64,000 nucleotides of DNA from Rhodobacteraceae bacterium Alg231-04 (GCA_900143635.1 FREY01000003.1:62001-126000); one strand, 5' to 3'; counted from the stretch's first letter, positions 1 through 8,461 are shown. The notes: generated by a model from the sequence alone, not told the origin. Translations and numbers: made by a program.

Positions 1-1
1 C

Positions 2-418
2 GAAATGCGGGGCCGTCTGGCGGCGGCAAAGTCGCCCTCGGGCGTCTGGGATGCCAAGACCGGCGCCGGGCGGATGATGGATATCGAACTGATCGCGCAG
101 TCGGGCACCTTGCTGTCGGATGCTGTGGCTTCGACCGTCAGGGGCGGGCTGCAGGGCGCTGTCGCTTCTGGCTGGCTGGACGCCGCGGATGCGGCGGCAT
201 TGCAGGCGGGCTATGACCTATTCTGGGAGGTGCAATCCACGGCGCGGCTGATATCGGACAAGCCTTTGGAAGCGGACGGAATGGGCGAAGGCGGCGCGCA
301 GTTCCTGTGCCGTGCGACTGGATTTGACCGTCTGGACGCCTTGGAGACTGCGCTGGAAGACCATTATGCAGCCTGTGCGGCCATCATCGACGCCGCGCTT
401 GAGAAGGAGGCCCCGTGA
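2..418 (+). CDS. glnE: Glutamine synthetase adenylyltransferase, C-terminal fragment
   Basis: This is the last 138 codons of a gene that enters from the left edge, so the true start is outside the window. The motif KTGAGRMMDIELIAQ, a helix rich in Q, R and A, and the DALE...HY tail match the C-terminal adenylyl-transferring half of the bifunctional enzyme that adds AMP to, or removes it from, glutamine synthetase in response to PII. The frame is open from the first bases and stops with a TGA that overlaps the next start codon (TGATG). The two genes are therefore probably translationally coupled. Assignment rests on the C-terminal motif only; the N-terminal deadenylylase domain is not visible. 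Confidence 0.85.
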   Translation, partial: EMRGRLAAAKSPSGVWDAKTGAGRMMDIELIAQSGTLLSDAVASTVRGGLQGAVASGWLDAADAAALQAGYDLFWEVQSTARLISDKPLEADGMGEGGAQFLCRATGFDRLDALETALEDHYAACAAIIDAALEKEAP

Positions 419-690
419 TGGAGGGCAGAACTGAACTGGACCCCAAGGCCTTGATGTTTGAGGCTTTTCGGATAGAGGGCATCACAGATTCCCAGTGTCG
501 CAGCATCTTTCTCGACTGGGCGCTGAGCCTGCCTGCGGGCCATGACAGCCGCGATGCCATTCGGACTATGTTGGATACATATGCTGCGGATCTGCCGGAC
601 CACCCGATGAGCCTGGTTCTGACACAAGGCCTGCAGGATATGGGTACCCCAAAGCGGCGCGGTGGCTGGCGGTCGCGCAACCGCGACTGA
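418..690 (+). CDS. Hypothetical small protein coupled to glnE
   Basis: A 90-residue protein I do not recognise. The ATG at 418 is preferred over the GTG at 415 because AAGGAGG at 404-410 sits seven bases before it. The sequence has no signal peptide or membrane segment. It begins acidic, contains a central stretch of alternating hydrophobic residues (around LDWALSLPAG) and ends in a basic tail (KRRGGWRSRNRD). Overlap with the glnE stop suggests co-expression with nitrogen control, but no function can be inferred from the sequence. The ordinary codon use and strong RBS make it a real gene. Confidence 0.7.
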   Translation: MEGRTELDPKALMFEAFRIEGITDSQCRSIFLDWALSLPAGHDSRDAIRTMLDTYAADLPDHPMSLVLTQGLQDMGTPKRRGGWRSRNRD

Positions 691-759
691 TCAGGTAGGG
701 GGGGCTGGTTCCCCCCACGATCACAACATCCATCTGCCTGATCTCACGGGAAATATTGG

Positions 760-774
760 TTAATTTTTACTTAA
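760..774 (+). promoter_or_regulatory. Exact CtrA-type box TTAA-N7-TTAA
   Basis: TTAA at 760-763 and 771-774 are separated by exactly seven bases, matching the consensus of the cell-cycle regulator CtrA. The site lies about 100 bp upstream of the lipoprotein gene at 873, in an AT-rich patch of an otherwise GC-rich region. A GGGGGG/CCCCCC hairpin at 698-715 lies between it and the preceding gene. Binding is inference. Confidence 0.5.
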
Positions 775-872
775 TATTGCGCCAAATCTGTCTCAAATCC
801 GCCTCATTTGGAGGCGATTCTCAATCCCAACCAATACCGCTGGATCATCTGGCGCGCCAAAGGAGTGGGATC

Positions 873-1619
873 ATGATGGGTCTTCGCAAAGTTGTTTTAG
901 TCGCTTGTGGGCTGGGCCTTTCGGCTTGTTCTACTGTTGATGTGGCCACGCGGAACAACCCCTATGAAGTTCTGCCTGCGGGACAGCCGCAGACACCTTC
1001 GGGTTATATCCAAAACGAGGCCCCGGCGGATCTGAAACTGGTGCCGGCATTTGCCGAAGCAGGCGCGGTCCCCGAACCCTCGGTTCAGATCACCGATGCG
1101 TTTCAGGTTCCGGTGTCCATCGTGTCCGTCCGCGTCCGGGTGCCGCGTTCGCTGAGCGTTTCCGAGGCAAACCGCTATCTGCCGCGCGGTGACATCGTCT
1201 GGCGCGAAGACCCGATTGGCGATCGCCATGCGCAGGTGGGCACCATTGTGCAGGCGGCCATGGAACAGGGCACTGCATCCTTGGATGGCCCGGTTCAGGC
1301 GGTTCTCGACATTCGCTTGTCGCGCTTTCACGCGCTGACCGAAAAGGCCCGCTACACAACCGGCGGCGTGCATTCGATCAGCTTTGATCTGGCGTTGACC
1401 GACCCGCAGACCGGCGAATTGCTGACACCTGTACGTCAGGTGCGTGCCGATCTGGACGCCTTTGGCGGCAAGCAGGCGCTGCGCGCCATGGCGGCGGGCC
1501 AGACCCAGAAGGTCCGGATCACCAACCATCTGGCCGAGGTAATTCGCCAGGAATTGACCAACCCGGACGGCTACAAGAACGCCAGCCTTGGCTTCATGCA
1601 GATGCTGAACAACATCTGA
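873..1619 (+). CDS. Putative lipoprotein, DUF6778-like
   Basis: A 248-residue exported protein. I start it at 873 because AAAGGAG at 859-865 is correctly spaced and the new N-terminus is a lipoprotein signal: hydrophobic VVLVACGLG followed by the lipobox LSAC, so the mature protein would begin at a Cys near residue 20. Starting upstream at 756 would bury this signal. The rest is soluble, with a middle domain (SVRVRVPRSL...GDIVWREDP) and a C-terminal amphipathic segment. From memory it resembles the DUF6778 family common in Rhodobacteraceae, which has no known function. It sits alone, behind a CtrA-like box. Confidence 0.75.
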   Translation: MMGLRKVVLVACGLGLSACSTVDVATRNNPYEVLPAGQPQTPSGYIQNEAPADLKLVPAFAEAGAVPEPSVQITDAFQVPVSIVSVRVRVPRSLSVSEANRYLPRGDIVWREDPIGDRHAQVGTIVQAAMEQGTASLDGPVQAVLDIRLSRFHALTEKARYTTGGVHSISFDLALTDPQTGELLTPVRQVRADLDAFGGKQALRAMAAGQTQKVRITNHLAEVIRQELTNPDGYKNASLGFMQMLNNI

Positions 1620-1656
1620 GCTTCCGAACCGCCAAGAACTTAGCTATGAGGGCGGT

Positions 1657-2871
1657 ATGACAACGCCCTCATCAGCACCCGCCCGCGCCAAGCTCCGTAT
1701 GAAACCCAAAACGAATGCCCGCGCCCTGCGCCATGGCTTCCCCTGGGTCTACGCCAACGAAGTGGTCACCGACCGCCGCACCCGCAGCCTTGCCCCCGGC
1801 ACGCTGGCGGTGCTGGAGGACGAGGGCATGCAGCCGCTCGGCCTTGTCGCGGTGAACCCTGACAGCAAGATCATTGGCCGGATGCTGGACCGCAATCCAG
1901 AAGCCACACTGGATGCCGCCTGGTTCGAGGCCCGCATCGGCCGCGCCCTTGCGATGCGCGAACGCCTCTATGACACGCCCTTTTATCGTCTGGTCCATGC
2001 CGAAAGCGACGGCATTCCCGGCGTTGTAATTGACCGCTTTGGCTCTGCCTTTGTGGTACAGCCCAATGCCGCATGGGCCGAATCCCATCTGGATCTTCTG
2101 GCAGATGCGTTGGTCGCAGTTGCTGGCGCCGAAGTTGTGATCAAAAACGCCTCCGGGCGCACCCGTGCGCTGGAAGGTCTGGACGATCAAAACGCCGTCT
2201 TGCGCGGCACCGCCCCTGATGCGCCGGTCCCGGTGATGATGAATGGCGCCACCTATATGGCCGATCTGGCCGGTGGGCAAAAAACCGGCCTGTTCTTTGA
2301 TCAGCGTGACAACCACGCATTTGCCGCCCGTCTGGTCGCACCCGGTGCCCAGGTGTTGGATGTGTTCTCTCATGTGGGCGGCTTTGGCCTTGCCATGCTG
2401 GCCGGCGGCGCCGAGGCTGCCACTTGCGTTGACGGCTCTGCCGCCGCGCTGGAGCTGGCGACACAGGGCGCCGTGGCCAGTGGTTTTGGCGATCAGTTCA
2501 CCACCCGCAAGGGCGATGCCTTTGACCAGCTGACCGCACTGGCCGAAGAAGGTGCCCAGTTTGATGTGGTCATCTGTGACCCGCCCGCATTTGCACCGTC
2601 CAAACCCGCCCTTGAGGCCGGTCTGCGGGCTTATGAGCGGATCGCTCGTCTGGCAGCACCACTGGTGAAGCCGGGTGGCTATCTTGGCCTGTGTTCCTGC
2701 AGCCATGCCGCTGATCTGACCAAGTTCCGCAACTCTTCAGCCCGCGGTATCGGCCGGGCAGGGCGTCGTGGCCAGCTGATCCACACAGGGTTTGCCGGAC
2801 CGGACCACCCCCAGCTGCCGCAGCTGGCCGAAAGCGGTTATCTGAAGTCCGTCTTCTTCCACCTTGACTGA
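1657..2871 (+). CDS. Class I SAM-dependent RNA methyltransferase (RlmI-like)
   Basis: A 404-residue protein with an N-terminal PUA-like domain (roughly 15-85; the FPWVYANEV segment is typical) and a Rossmann methyltransferase domain. Visible motifs are QKTGLFFDQRDN before the fold, VLDVFSHVGGFGLAML as the SAM-binding motif I (about residues 230-245) and the catalytic-loop DPPAFAPSK (about 309-317). This layout is that of the rRNA large-subunit cytosine-C5 methyltransferases RlmI/RlmK. The exact target base is not deducible. It resembles a family I remember being named after Rhodobacter sphaeroides RSP_2647. The stop codon lies inside the next gene (8-bp overlap), implying coupled translation. 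Confidence 0.85.
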   Translation: MTTPSSAPARAKLRMKPKTNARALRHGFPWVYANEVVTDRRTRSLAPGTLAVLEDEGMQPLGLVAVNPDSKIIGRMLDRNPEATLDAAWFEARIGRALAMRERLYDTPFYRLVHAESDGIPGVVIDRFGSAFVVQPNAAWAESHLDLLADALVAVAGAEVVIKNASGRTRALEGLDDQNAVLRGTAPDAPVPVMMNGATYMADLAGGQKTGLFFDQRDNHAFAARLVAPGAQVLDVFSHVGGFGLAMLAGGAEAATCVDGSAAALELATQGAVASGFGDQFTTRKGDAFDQLTALAEEGAQFDVVICDPPAFAPSKPALEAGLRAYERIARLAAPLVKPGGYLGLCSCSHAADLTKFRNSSARGIGRAGRRGQLIHTGFAGPDHPQLPQLAESGYLKSVFFHLD

Positions 2872-3427
2872 AGGCCCGGCCTTGCGTCTCGTGCTGGATA
2901 CCTGCGTGATCTACCCGACGGTGATGCGCGAGATGCTGTTGGGCGCGGCCAGATTGGGGCATTTTGAACCGATCTGGTCGCCGCGCATACTGGAAGAATG
3001 GGCGCGCGCAGCGATCAAGCTGGGCCCGATGGGCGAAGCACAGGCCCGCAGCGAAATCGCCCTGTTGCGCGCCGCCTGGCCCAAGGCGGAACGCACTGCG
3101 CAGCCGGGGATCGAGGCGCGGCTCTGGTTGCCGGATGCGGCTGACATTCATGTGCTGGCAACGGCAGTGTCCGCCTCGGCGGATGCCATCGTCACCATGA
3201 ATGCCAAGGATTTCCCGCGTCATCTGCTGGCCGAAGAAGGGCTGGAGCGTCATGATCCCGATGGGCTGCTGCACCGGTTCTGGCTGCAGGATCCGGACGG
3301 TATGGCCGCCCTTGGCAAAGACGTTCTGGAGACCGCCAACCGGCTGGCCGGAGACGGCTGGGAAATGCGGCCCTTGCTGAAAAAGGCCCGCCTGCCGCGT
3401 CTGGCCAAAGCCCTGAAAGATATGTGA
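2864..3427 (+). CDS. PIN-domain protein coupled to the RNA methyltransferase
   Basis: A 187-residue PIN-fold protein. The first conserved acid is in RLVLDTCV near residue 12, a second acidic cluster is in DAADIHVLATA (about 89-99), and DAIVTMNAKDFP (about 106-117) is the third motif. PIN domains are usually Mg-dependent ribonucleases. The start is a TTG at 2864, overlapping the methyltransferase stop; TTG at 2882 is an alternative. No antitoxin-like small gene is adjacent, so this is not a standard VapBC toxin. Stable pairing with an rRNA methyltransferase gene suggests a role in RNA processing. It corresponds to the family I recall as RSP_2648. Substrate unknown. Confidence 0.8.
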   Translation: MTEGPALRLVLDTCVIYPTVMREMLLGAARLGHFEPIWSPRILEEWARAAIKLGPMGEAQARSEIALLRAAWPKAERTAQPGIEARLWLPDAADIHVLATAVSASADAIVTMNAKDFPRHLLAEEGLERHDPDGLLHRFWLQDPDGMAALGKDVLETANRLAGDGWEMRPLLKKARLPRLAKALKDM

Positions 3428-3525
3428 TTTTTGCACGTATTTGCCGTGTCCTAGGGTTTTTTTGTTGTCAGGCATAGGGCGAGGTGGCATAGGCATTGCA
3501 CAATTCAAGATAGTGCGATTTCATT

Positions 3526-3981
3526 ATGACCAATTTCATTCACGGCTTCAGAAAATCTCTCTGTGTGACGGGCAAACGAGTGGTCGGGGGCGCCGCAGTG
3601 GTCTCTCTGGCAGCCTGTTCGGGTTATCAGGGACCTTCGGTCCCCAGTCAGCAGGGCATGAACCTCTATGATGCGCAAACCGCGGTCGAAACCTGCGCCG
3701 TAGAGGCACCGCGCGGTGGACATGGGGCAGTCGTCGGCAGTTACGTGTTTGGGATTCTGTTCTTCGGCGTACTGGTCGGCACGGTTGGTGCCGCGGCCAA
3801 TCAAGAGAACACCCGGCTGCAGGGCGAAGCAGACGCGGTGGACAAATGCCTGAAAGAACTGGGATATGAACGTCGCGACCTGACGGCGGAGGAATATGCC
3901 GCGTTGAAAAAGCTGCCAGACTACCAGCGCAAGAAGCTGCTGTCGCATTTCGTCAGCGGCGGAACACTGGACACTTTCTGA
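3526..3981 (+). CDS. Putative lipoprotein of unknown function
   Basis: A 151-residue protein with a basic n-region, a hydrophobic stretch and a lipobox LAAC around residues 28-31, so it is predicted to be a lipoprotein. A second hydrophobic segment (SYVFGILFFGVLVGTVGAA, about 72-90) could be a membrane helix, followed by an acidic/basic soluble tail with DKCLKELGYERRDL and the tail LSHFVSGGTLDTF. Similar short Gly-rich lipoproteins occur across Rhodobacteraceae, but I know no function. It converges on the M48 protease gene, leaving only 15 bp between the stops. Confidence 0.65.
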   Translation: MTNFIHGFRKSLCVTGKRVVGGAAVVSLAACSGYQGPSVPSQQGMNLYDAQTAVETCAVEAPRGGHGAVVGSYVFGILFFGVLVGTVGAAANQENTRLQGEADAVDKCLKELGYERRDLTAEEYAALKKLPDYQRKKLLSHFVSGGTLDTF

Positions 3982-3996
3982 CCGGCGACCTGCGGA

Positions 3997-4683
3997 TCAG
4001 TTGTTGTTCCACTTTACCTCAAGGGCTTCGAGCATGGCGATCCGCTCTTCGGTCTTGGGGTGGCTCATCAGCCAGGCGGGTGCCATGCCCGCCCTCGATT
4101 GTGTCAGCTCTTCCAGCTTCGCAAACAGGCTTTTTTGCGGGGCAATGCCGATGCCGGCCTTGGTCAGCAGCGCGGCGGCATATTCATCCGCCTCATATTC
4201 ATCAGCGCGGCTGAGACGGGCCGCGATCAGCGAGGTCAGCACACCGGCGATCCATGGGCCGATGAAGGGAATATAGCGACCAAGGATCATCATCAGCGCG
4301 GTACGCAGGGCGTTTTGGCCGGAAAAGTCGATCATCCGGCGTTTGGCGTGTCCCAGCGCCACATGGCCCAGCTCATGGGCGATCACGCTGGCCATTTCCT
4401 CACCGCTGACCTCGCCGGTCTGAAACTTCCGGTAAAAGCCGCGGGTGATGAAAATCCGCCCGTCTGGTGCGGCCAGACCGTTTACCGGATCAATCTCGTA
4501 GATGTAGACCGGGATTTGCCTGAGCCCCAGCGCGGCGGCCAGCCGGTCGGTGTGGTGCTTTAGCACCGGGTCCGCCAGCTGGGTTGATTGTGCGTCCAAT
4601 TCGCGCGACGTCCGCCAGACCGAAATCCGGTACATGACAAGCCCATAAAGGATGGCGAGCAGAATTGGGGTAAAGCGCAGCAT
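3997..4683 (-). CDS. M48-family zinc metallopeptidase
   Basis: A 228-residue membrane-anchored protease. The N-terminus (LRFTPILLAILYGLVMY) is an uncleaved signal anchor. The zinc site HELGH is at residues 103-107, and the downstream ligand is in ADEYEADEYAA (about 160-170), as in HtpX/Ste24/BepA-type peptidases. A hydrophobic loop (IPFIGPWIAGVLTSL) lies between. SHPKTEERI near the C-terminus is the usual family signature. It is the last gene of a minus-strand run MoxR, DUF2927, 55-aa protein, VWA, M48, with 46 bp to the VWA gene. It probably degrades or processes envelope proteins; the substrate is unknown. Confidence 0.85.
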   Translation of the reverse strand: MLRFTPILLAILYGLVMYRISVWRTSRELDAQSTQLADPVLKHHTDRLAAALGLRQIPVYIYEIDPVNGLAAPDGRIFITRGFYRKFQTGEVSGEEMASVIAHELGHVALGHAKRRMIDFSGQNALRTALMMILGRYIPFIGPWIAGVLTSLIAARLSRADEYEADEYAAALLTKAGIGIAPQKSLFAKLEELTQSRAGMAPAWLMSHPKTEERIAMLEALEVKWNNN

Positions 4684-4729
4684 ATCCCCTATATGGGCAG
4701 AACGGCCAAGGGGGGCAAGTGGTGCTGCG

Positions 4730-5914
4730 TCAACGGGTCAGCTCGCGCATGCCGTCTTCTAAACCTGCCAGCGTCATCGGCACCATGCGGTCCTCGAAAA
4801 TCTCGCGGATCATGCTGATGGAATGGGTGTATTCCCAGTGCTTCTGCGGCACCGGATTGATCCAGAGGTTTGACGACCACTGTGCGCGGGCGCGCTGCAA
4901 CCAGACCTGACCGGCCTCTTTGTTCCAATGCTCATTGGCACCACCGGGGTAGGCGATCTCGTATGGGGACATCGACGCGTCGCCGACAAAGATGCATTTG
5001 TAGTCCGGCCCGTAGGTGCGAAACACTTCCTCGGTGGTGGTCTGCGCGTCCCAGCGGCGGCGGTTGTCGCGCCACACGCCCTCATAGAGGCAGTTGTGAA
5101 AATAGAAGTATTCCAGGTGCTTGAACTCGGTTCTTGCAGCCGAAAACAGTTCTTCCACCACTTTGATATGCGGATCCATCGACCCGCCGACATCGAGAAA
5201 CAGCAGCACCTTCACCGCGTTGTGGCGTTCGGGGCGGGTCTTGACCTCCAGATAGCCGTTTTCCGCGGTCGAGCGGATGGTGCCATCCAGATCCAGTTCT
5301 TCATGCGCGCCTTCACGGACCCAGCGACGCAGACGTTTCAGTGCCACTTTTATGTTGCGGGTGCCCAGTTCAACGTCGCCGTCCAAGTTCTTGAATTCGC
5401 GCTTATCCCAGACCTTCACGGCGCGGCGGTGGCGGCTTTCCTTCTGCCCGATCCGTACGCCTTCCGGGTTATAGCCATAGGCGCCGAAGGGCGAGGTACC
5501 AGCCGTGCCCACCCATTTGTTGCCGCCCTGATGGCGGCCTTCCTGATCCTTCAGCCGCTGCTGAAGCGTCTCCATCAGCTTGTCAAAGCCGCCCATGGCT
5601 TCGATCTCGGCTTTTTCTTCCTCCGAGAGATGCTTTTCGGCCATTTTGGCCAGCCATTCTTCTGGGATGTCGACAGCCTCCAGCACTTGTTCAGCAGAAA
5701 TGCCTTCGAGCCCTTCAAAGGTGGTGGCAAAGGCGCGGTCGAAGCGGTCGAGATGGCGTTCATCTTTCACCATGGCGCTGCGCGCGAGGTAATAAAACGC
5801 CTCAATGTCATAGGTGGCCAGCCCGGCCTTCACGGCCTCCAGAAAGGTCAGGTATTCGCGCAGGGAAACCGGGATGGAGGCAGCGCGGAGGTTTTCAAAG
5901 AAGGGCTGGAACAT
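4730..5914 (-). CDS. CoxE-like VWA-domain protein
   Basis: A 394-residue protein counted from the ATG at 5914, which lies just after the stop of the 55-aa gene; an upstream in-frame start at 5977 would run through that gene and is rejected. The N-terminal half is helical and charged. The C-terminal von Willebrand A fold starts around KVLLFLDVGGS, where the MIDAS metal site is DVGGS (241-245), the DxGxS variant typical of CoxE-like proteins rather than DxSxS. Such proteins act with MoxR ATPases as metal-dependent chaperones for cofactor insertion. The MoxR gene lies 2 kb upstream in the same direction. The client protein is unknown. Confidence 0.85.
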   Translation of the reverse strand: MFQPFFENLRAASIPVSLREYLTFLEAVKAGLATYDIEAFYYLARSAMVKDERHLDRFDRAFATTFEGLEGISAEQVLEAVDIPEEWLAKMAEKHLSEEEKAEIEAMGGFDKLMETLQQRLKDQEGRHQGGNKWVGTAGTSPFGAYGYNPEGVRIGQKESRHRRAVKVWDKREFKNLDGDVELGTRNIKVALKRLRRWVREGAHEELDLDGTIRSTAENGYLEVKTRPERHNAVKVLLFLDVGGSMDPHIKVVEELFSAARTEFKHLEYFYFHNCLYEGVWRDNRRRWDAQTTTEEVFRTYGPDYKCIFVGDASMSPYEIAYPGGANEHWNKEAGQVWLQRARAQWSSNLWINPVPQKHWEYTHSISMIREIFEDRMVPMTLAGLEDGMRELTR

Positions 5915-5918
5915 CGGA

Positions 5919-6086
5919 TCAGAGGAACATGCGGTCCAGAACCAGTGTCGCCACCAGTCCGAGCAGGGCAAAGCCAATGCCGTAGACAGTTCCGTACTGC
6001 AGGATGTCAGCGACCGAGCCGCCGCGTTTTTTGGCTGTGAATGCCCCGAATACTGCTCCGATCAGCAGCCCGCCGATAACGATCAT
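5919..6086 (-). CDS. 55-residue two-helix membrane protein
   Basis: A short gene lying between the DUF2927 and VWA genes. It starts at ATG 6086 and stops at TGA 5919-5921, four bases before the VWA start. The 55 residues form a hydrophobic helix (IVIGGLLIGAVFGAF), a basic loop (TAKKRGGS) and a second helix (TVYGIGFALLGLVATLVL). The arrangement predicts a small hairpin in the inner membrane. Similar proteins of this length in Rhodobacteraceae are, as I recall, often mislabelled as apolipoprotein acyltransferase; it is far too short for that enzyme. Tight spacing and direction make it part of the MoxR/VWA unit. Function unknown. Confidence 0.7.
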   Translation of the reverse strand: MIVIGGLLIGAVFGAFTAKKRGGSVADILQYGTVYGIGFALLGLVATLVLDRMFL

Positions 6087-6114
6087 TCTGTTCTTGCCCC
6101 GCCTAGGTCCTGTT

Positions 6115-7464
6115 TCACTTCCGGGTCAGGGCGGCGGTTTGCTGTTTTGCCCGCTCAGCCCATTCCGGGCCAAAGCCGTAGCGCGCCCATCCCAGACTGT
6201 CCAGCCTGACGGCGCGTGCTTCGTCGGTGCGCCCGGCCAATGCCAGCGCGTCGGCCTCCTGCAGGCGTAGGCTGGCCAGCAGGGAGGCGTTCTGCCCCTG
6301 GGCGGCTGCCGCGGTCGCGGGGCCCAGCAGATCCAGCGCGGCGCCGGTGTTCCCGCGCGAGATTTCATAGGCCGCAAGTTCGGCGGCGACGCGGGCGCGC
6401 TGCAACTCCAGACCGGATTGGTTCTGCAAGTACCGCATGGCCGTAAGCTGGTGCTGGTGGGCCAGATCCGGATCCATGGTCCTGAGCACCCGGCCGAGGG
6501 AGTGGTGCGAAAAGCCGCGCCGGTGATCCTGCCAGCCATAGCTGCGGGCGAGTCTGGCGGCCTCGTTTGCGGCGCGCAGCCGGTCGTCGGGGCGGGTGCC
6601 GGGGACGAGGGCTGTTTCGATGGCATTTGCCCAGTCGCGTGGCGTGTCGGGCAGGGGGCGGGCGGCGATAGTTTCCCCGGTTGGGTTCAGCCGCGCCAGC
6701 AATGCAGGCAGCCGGGCGGCCACTTCGCTGCGCGACATGCCAGTTGTCAGCTCCGGCGCATAGGCGGCCCGCAGGATCAGCATATCAAAACCGGTCAGCA
6801 CCACATGGGCATTATCGTCGTTGAACACTGAATCTGGCAGCCGGTAGAGATCGTTCAGGGGTCCCAGCGCCTGTGCCAGCTCCTCGTGCAGGCAGTCGCG
6901 CACCTCTTGCTGGCTGGCGTCATTGGGAACAAAGATGGACAGGCGGCTGCGGTCGCGCAGGTCGGGCCAGCTGGTGCGCACGTTGCGCCGGTTGCGCCGG
7001 TATTCCGACAGGGATGACACATTGGGCACCACAAAACAGGCCGCACGTGGCAGGGCACGGCGGATTTCGGCGCGTGGCACCGCCTCGATGGTGATGCGGG
7101 CATCCGGCGCATTGGTGCGAGTGATGTGAATCCCGGCCTCATCTTCCAGACGCCGGAGCAGGGCATTCAGGTCGGACACGGTGCCCGATGCCGGGTCACC
7201 ATTCAGGCGCAGGGTGATTGGCCCCTCAATACGAGTAAAGACAGGCAGGGTGCTGCCGCCCTCCAGCTGAAAGTGCAGATCGAGGAAATCACGGGCGATA
7301 TCGGCGTTCGAACGCAGCGCCGGAACCGGCCGGGTCGGGGCAAAGGCACGGGCCGGGGGCAGATCGCCCAGATCAGGCTGGGCGCGTGTCGCCAGAGGGG
7401 GGATTTGCGGTGTGGCACAGCCGGTTGCTGTCAGGGTCAGGATCAAGGCTGCCGTTCTGATCAT
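6115..7464 (-). CDS. DUF2927-family lipoprotein
   Basis: A 449-residue exported protein. I start it at ATG 7464 because the sequence then begins with a short basic n-region, a hydrophobic core and the lipobox TGCA (Cys near residue 16). The longer start at 7521 would place 19 hydrophilic residues ahead of the signal. After a Pro-rich linker comes the DUF2927 core (SNADIARDFLDLHFQLEGG...LPVFTRIEGPI), a fold distantly like metalloprotease-associated domains, then a conserved CLHEELAQALG segment and an Ala-rich, TPR-like helical C-terminus. It lies between the MoxR gene and the 55-aa/VWA pair on the same strand. Role unknown; envelope assembly is plausible. Confidence 0.8.
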   Translation of the reverse strand: MIRTAALILTLTATGCATPQIPPLATRAQPDLGDLPPARAFAPTRPVPALRSNADIARDFLDLHFQLEGGSTLPVFTRIEGPITLRLNGDPASGTVSDLNALLRRLEDEAGIHITRTNAPDARITIEAVPRAEIRRALPRAACFVVPNVSSLSEYRRNRRNVRTSWPDLRDRSRLSIFVPNDASQQEVRDCLHEELAQALGPLNDLYRLPDSVFNDDNAHVVLTGFDMLILRAAYAPELTTGMSRSEVAARLPALLARLNPTGETIAARPLPDTPRDWANAIETALVPGTRPDDRLRAANEAARLARSYGWQDHRRGFSHHSLGRVLRTMDPDLAHQHQLTAMRYLQNQSGLELQRARVAAELAAYEISRGNTGAALDLLGPATAAAAQGQNASLLASLRLQEADALALAGRTDEARAVRLDSLGWARYGFGPEWAERAKQQTAALTRK

Positions 7465-7621
7465 CCGTGCGGGCTCCGGTTTGACACGCAAAATAGGCCG
7501 GGCCGCAAGAATACTGCACATGCGCGGCCCCGCCTTGCGGAAGGGTAAATCATCTTTCCCAATTGCCCAAGCTTTGCGGCGCTTTCGTGGTCAGACACGG
7601 GCGGTTGAGTGGCATTGCCGC

Positions 7622-8461
7622 TCAGCGCTGGCGCCGGGCCATGAAGGCAAGCCGTTCAAACAGATGCACGTCCTGTTCGTTCTTCAGCAGTGCGCCATGC
7701 AGTTTGGGCAGCGCATCAGCGCCATTGCGGGCCAGATCCTCAGGGCTGAGGTCCTCGGCCAGGAGCAGCTTCAGCCAGTCCAGAACCTCGGAGGTCGACG
7801 GTTTTTTCTTCAACCCCTGGGTGTCCCGAATCTCGTAAAACTGGGTCAGCGCGGTGGTCAGCAGCGCTTCCTTGATGCCGGGATGATGCACCTCGACGAT
7901 CTGTTTCATGATCGCGGCGTCGGGAAAGCGGATGTAGTGGAATAAGCAACGGCGCAGAAAGGCGTCGGGCAGTTCTTTTTCATTGTTGGAGGTGATGATG
8001 ATGATCGGGCGGTGCAGCGCCTTGATGGTCTCGCCGGTCTCGTAGACGTGGAACTCCATCTTATCGAGCTCCTGCAGAAGGTCGTTGGGAAACTCAATGT
8101 CGGCCTTGTCGATCTCATCGATCAGCAGGACCACTTTTTCGCCCGCCTCAAAAGCCTCCCAAAGCTTACCTTTCTTGATGTAATTCTTCACATCATGCAC
8201 GCGTTCCTCGCCCAGCTGGCTGTCGCGCAGCCGCGATACCGCATCGTATTCATAAAGGCCCTGCTGGGCGCGGGTGGTGGATTTCACGTTCCATTCGATC
8301 ATCCGCAGCCCCAAAGCTTCGGACACCTGGCGCGCCAGTTCGGTCTTGCCGGTGCCCGGTTCCCCCTTCACCAGCAGCGGCCGTTCCAGCGTGACCGCGG
8401 CATTCACCGCGATTTTCAGGTCGTCCGTGGCGACATAATCTTTAGTGCCCTGAAATTGCAT
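7622..8461 (-). CDS. MoxR-family AAA+ ATPase
   Basis: A 279-residue ATPase. Walker A GEPGTGKT is at 33-40, Walker B LLIDEID at 112-118, sensor-1 is in IIIITSNNEKELPDAF and the arginine finger region is FLRRCLFHY. These define the MoxR branch of AAA+ proteins, which work with VWA-domain partners to remodel target enzymes. I start at ATG 8461 rather than the GTG at 8470 because GGAG is then about ten bases upstream instead of overlapping. It is the first gene of the minus-strand run ending in the M48 protease and is divergent from dksA. Confidence 0.9.
   Translation of the reverse strand: MQFQGTKDYVATDDLKIAVNAAVTLERPLLVKGEPGTGKTELARQVSEALGLRMIEWNVKSTTRAQQGLYEYDAVSRLRDSQLGEERVHDVKNYIKKGKLWEAFEAGEKVVLLIDEIDKADIEFPNDLLQELDKMEFHVYETGETIKALHRPIIIITSNNEKELPDAFLRRCLFHYIRFPDAAIMKQIVEVHHPGIKEALLTTALTQFYEIRDTQGLKKKPSTSEVLDWLKLLLAEDLSPEDLARNGADALPKLHGALLKNEQDVHLFERLAFMARRQR

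Noticed and set aside
2864-3427. VapC-type toxin of a toxin-antitoxin pair
   Set aside because: No small antitoxin gene is present upstream; the partner is an RNA methyltransferase.
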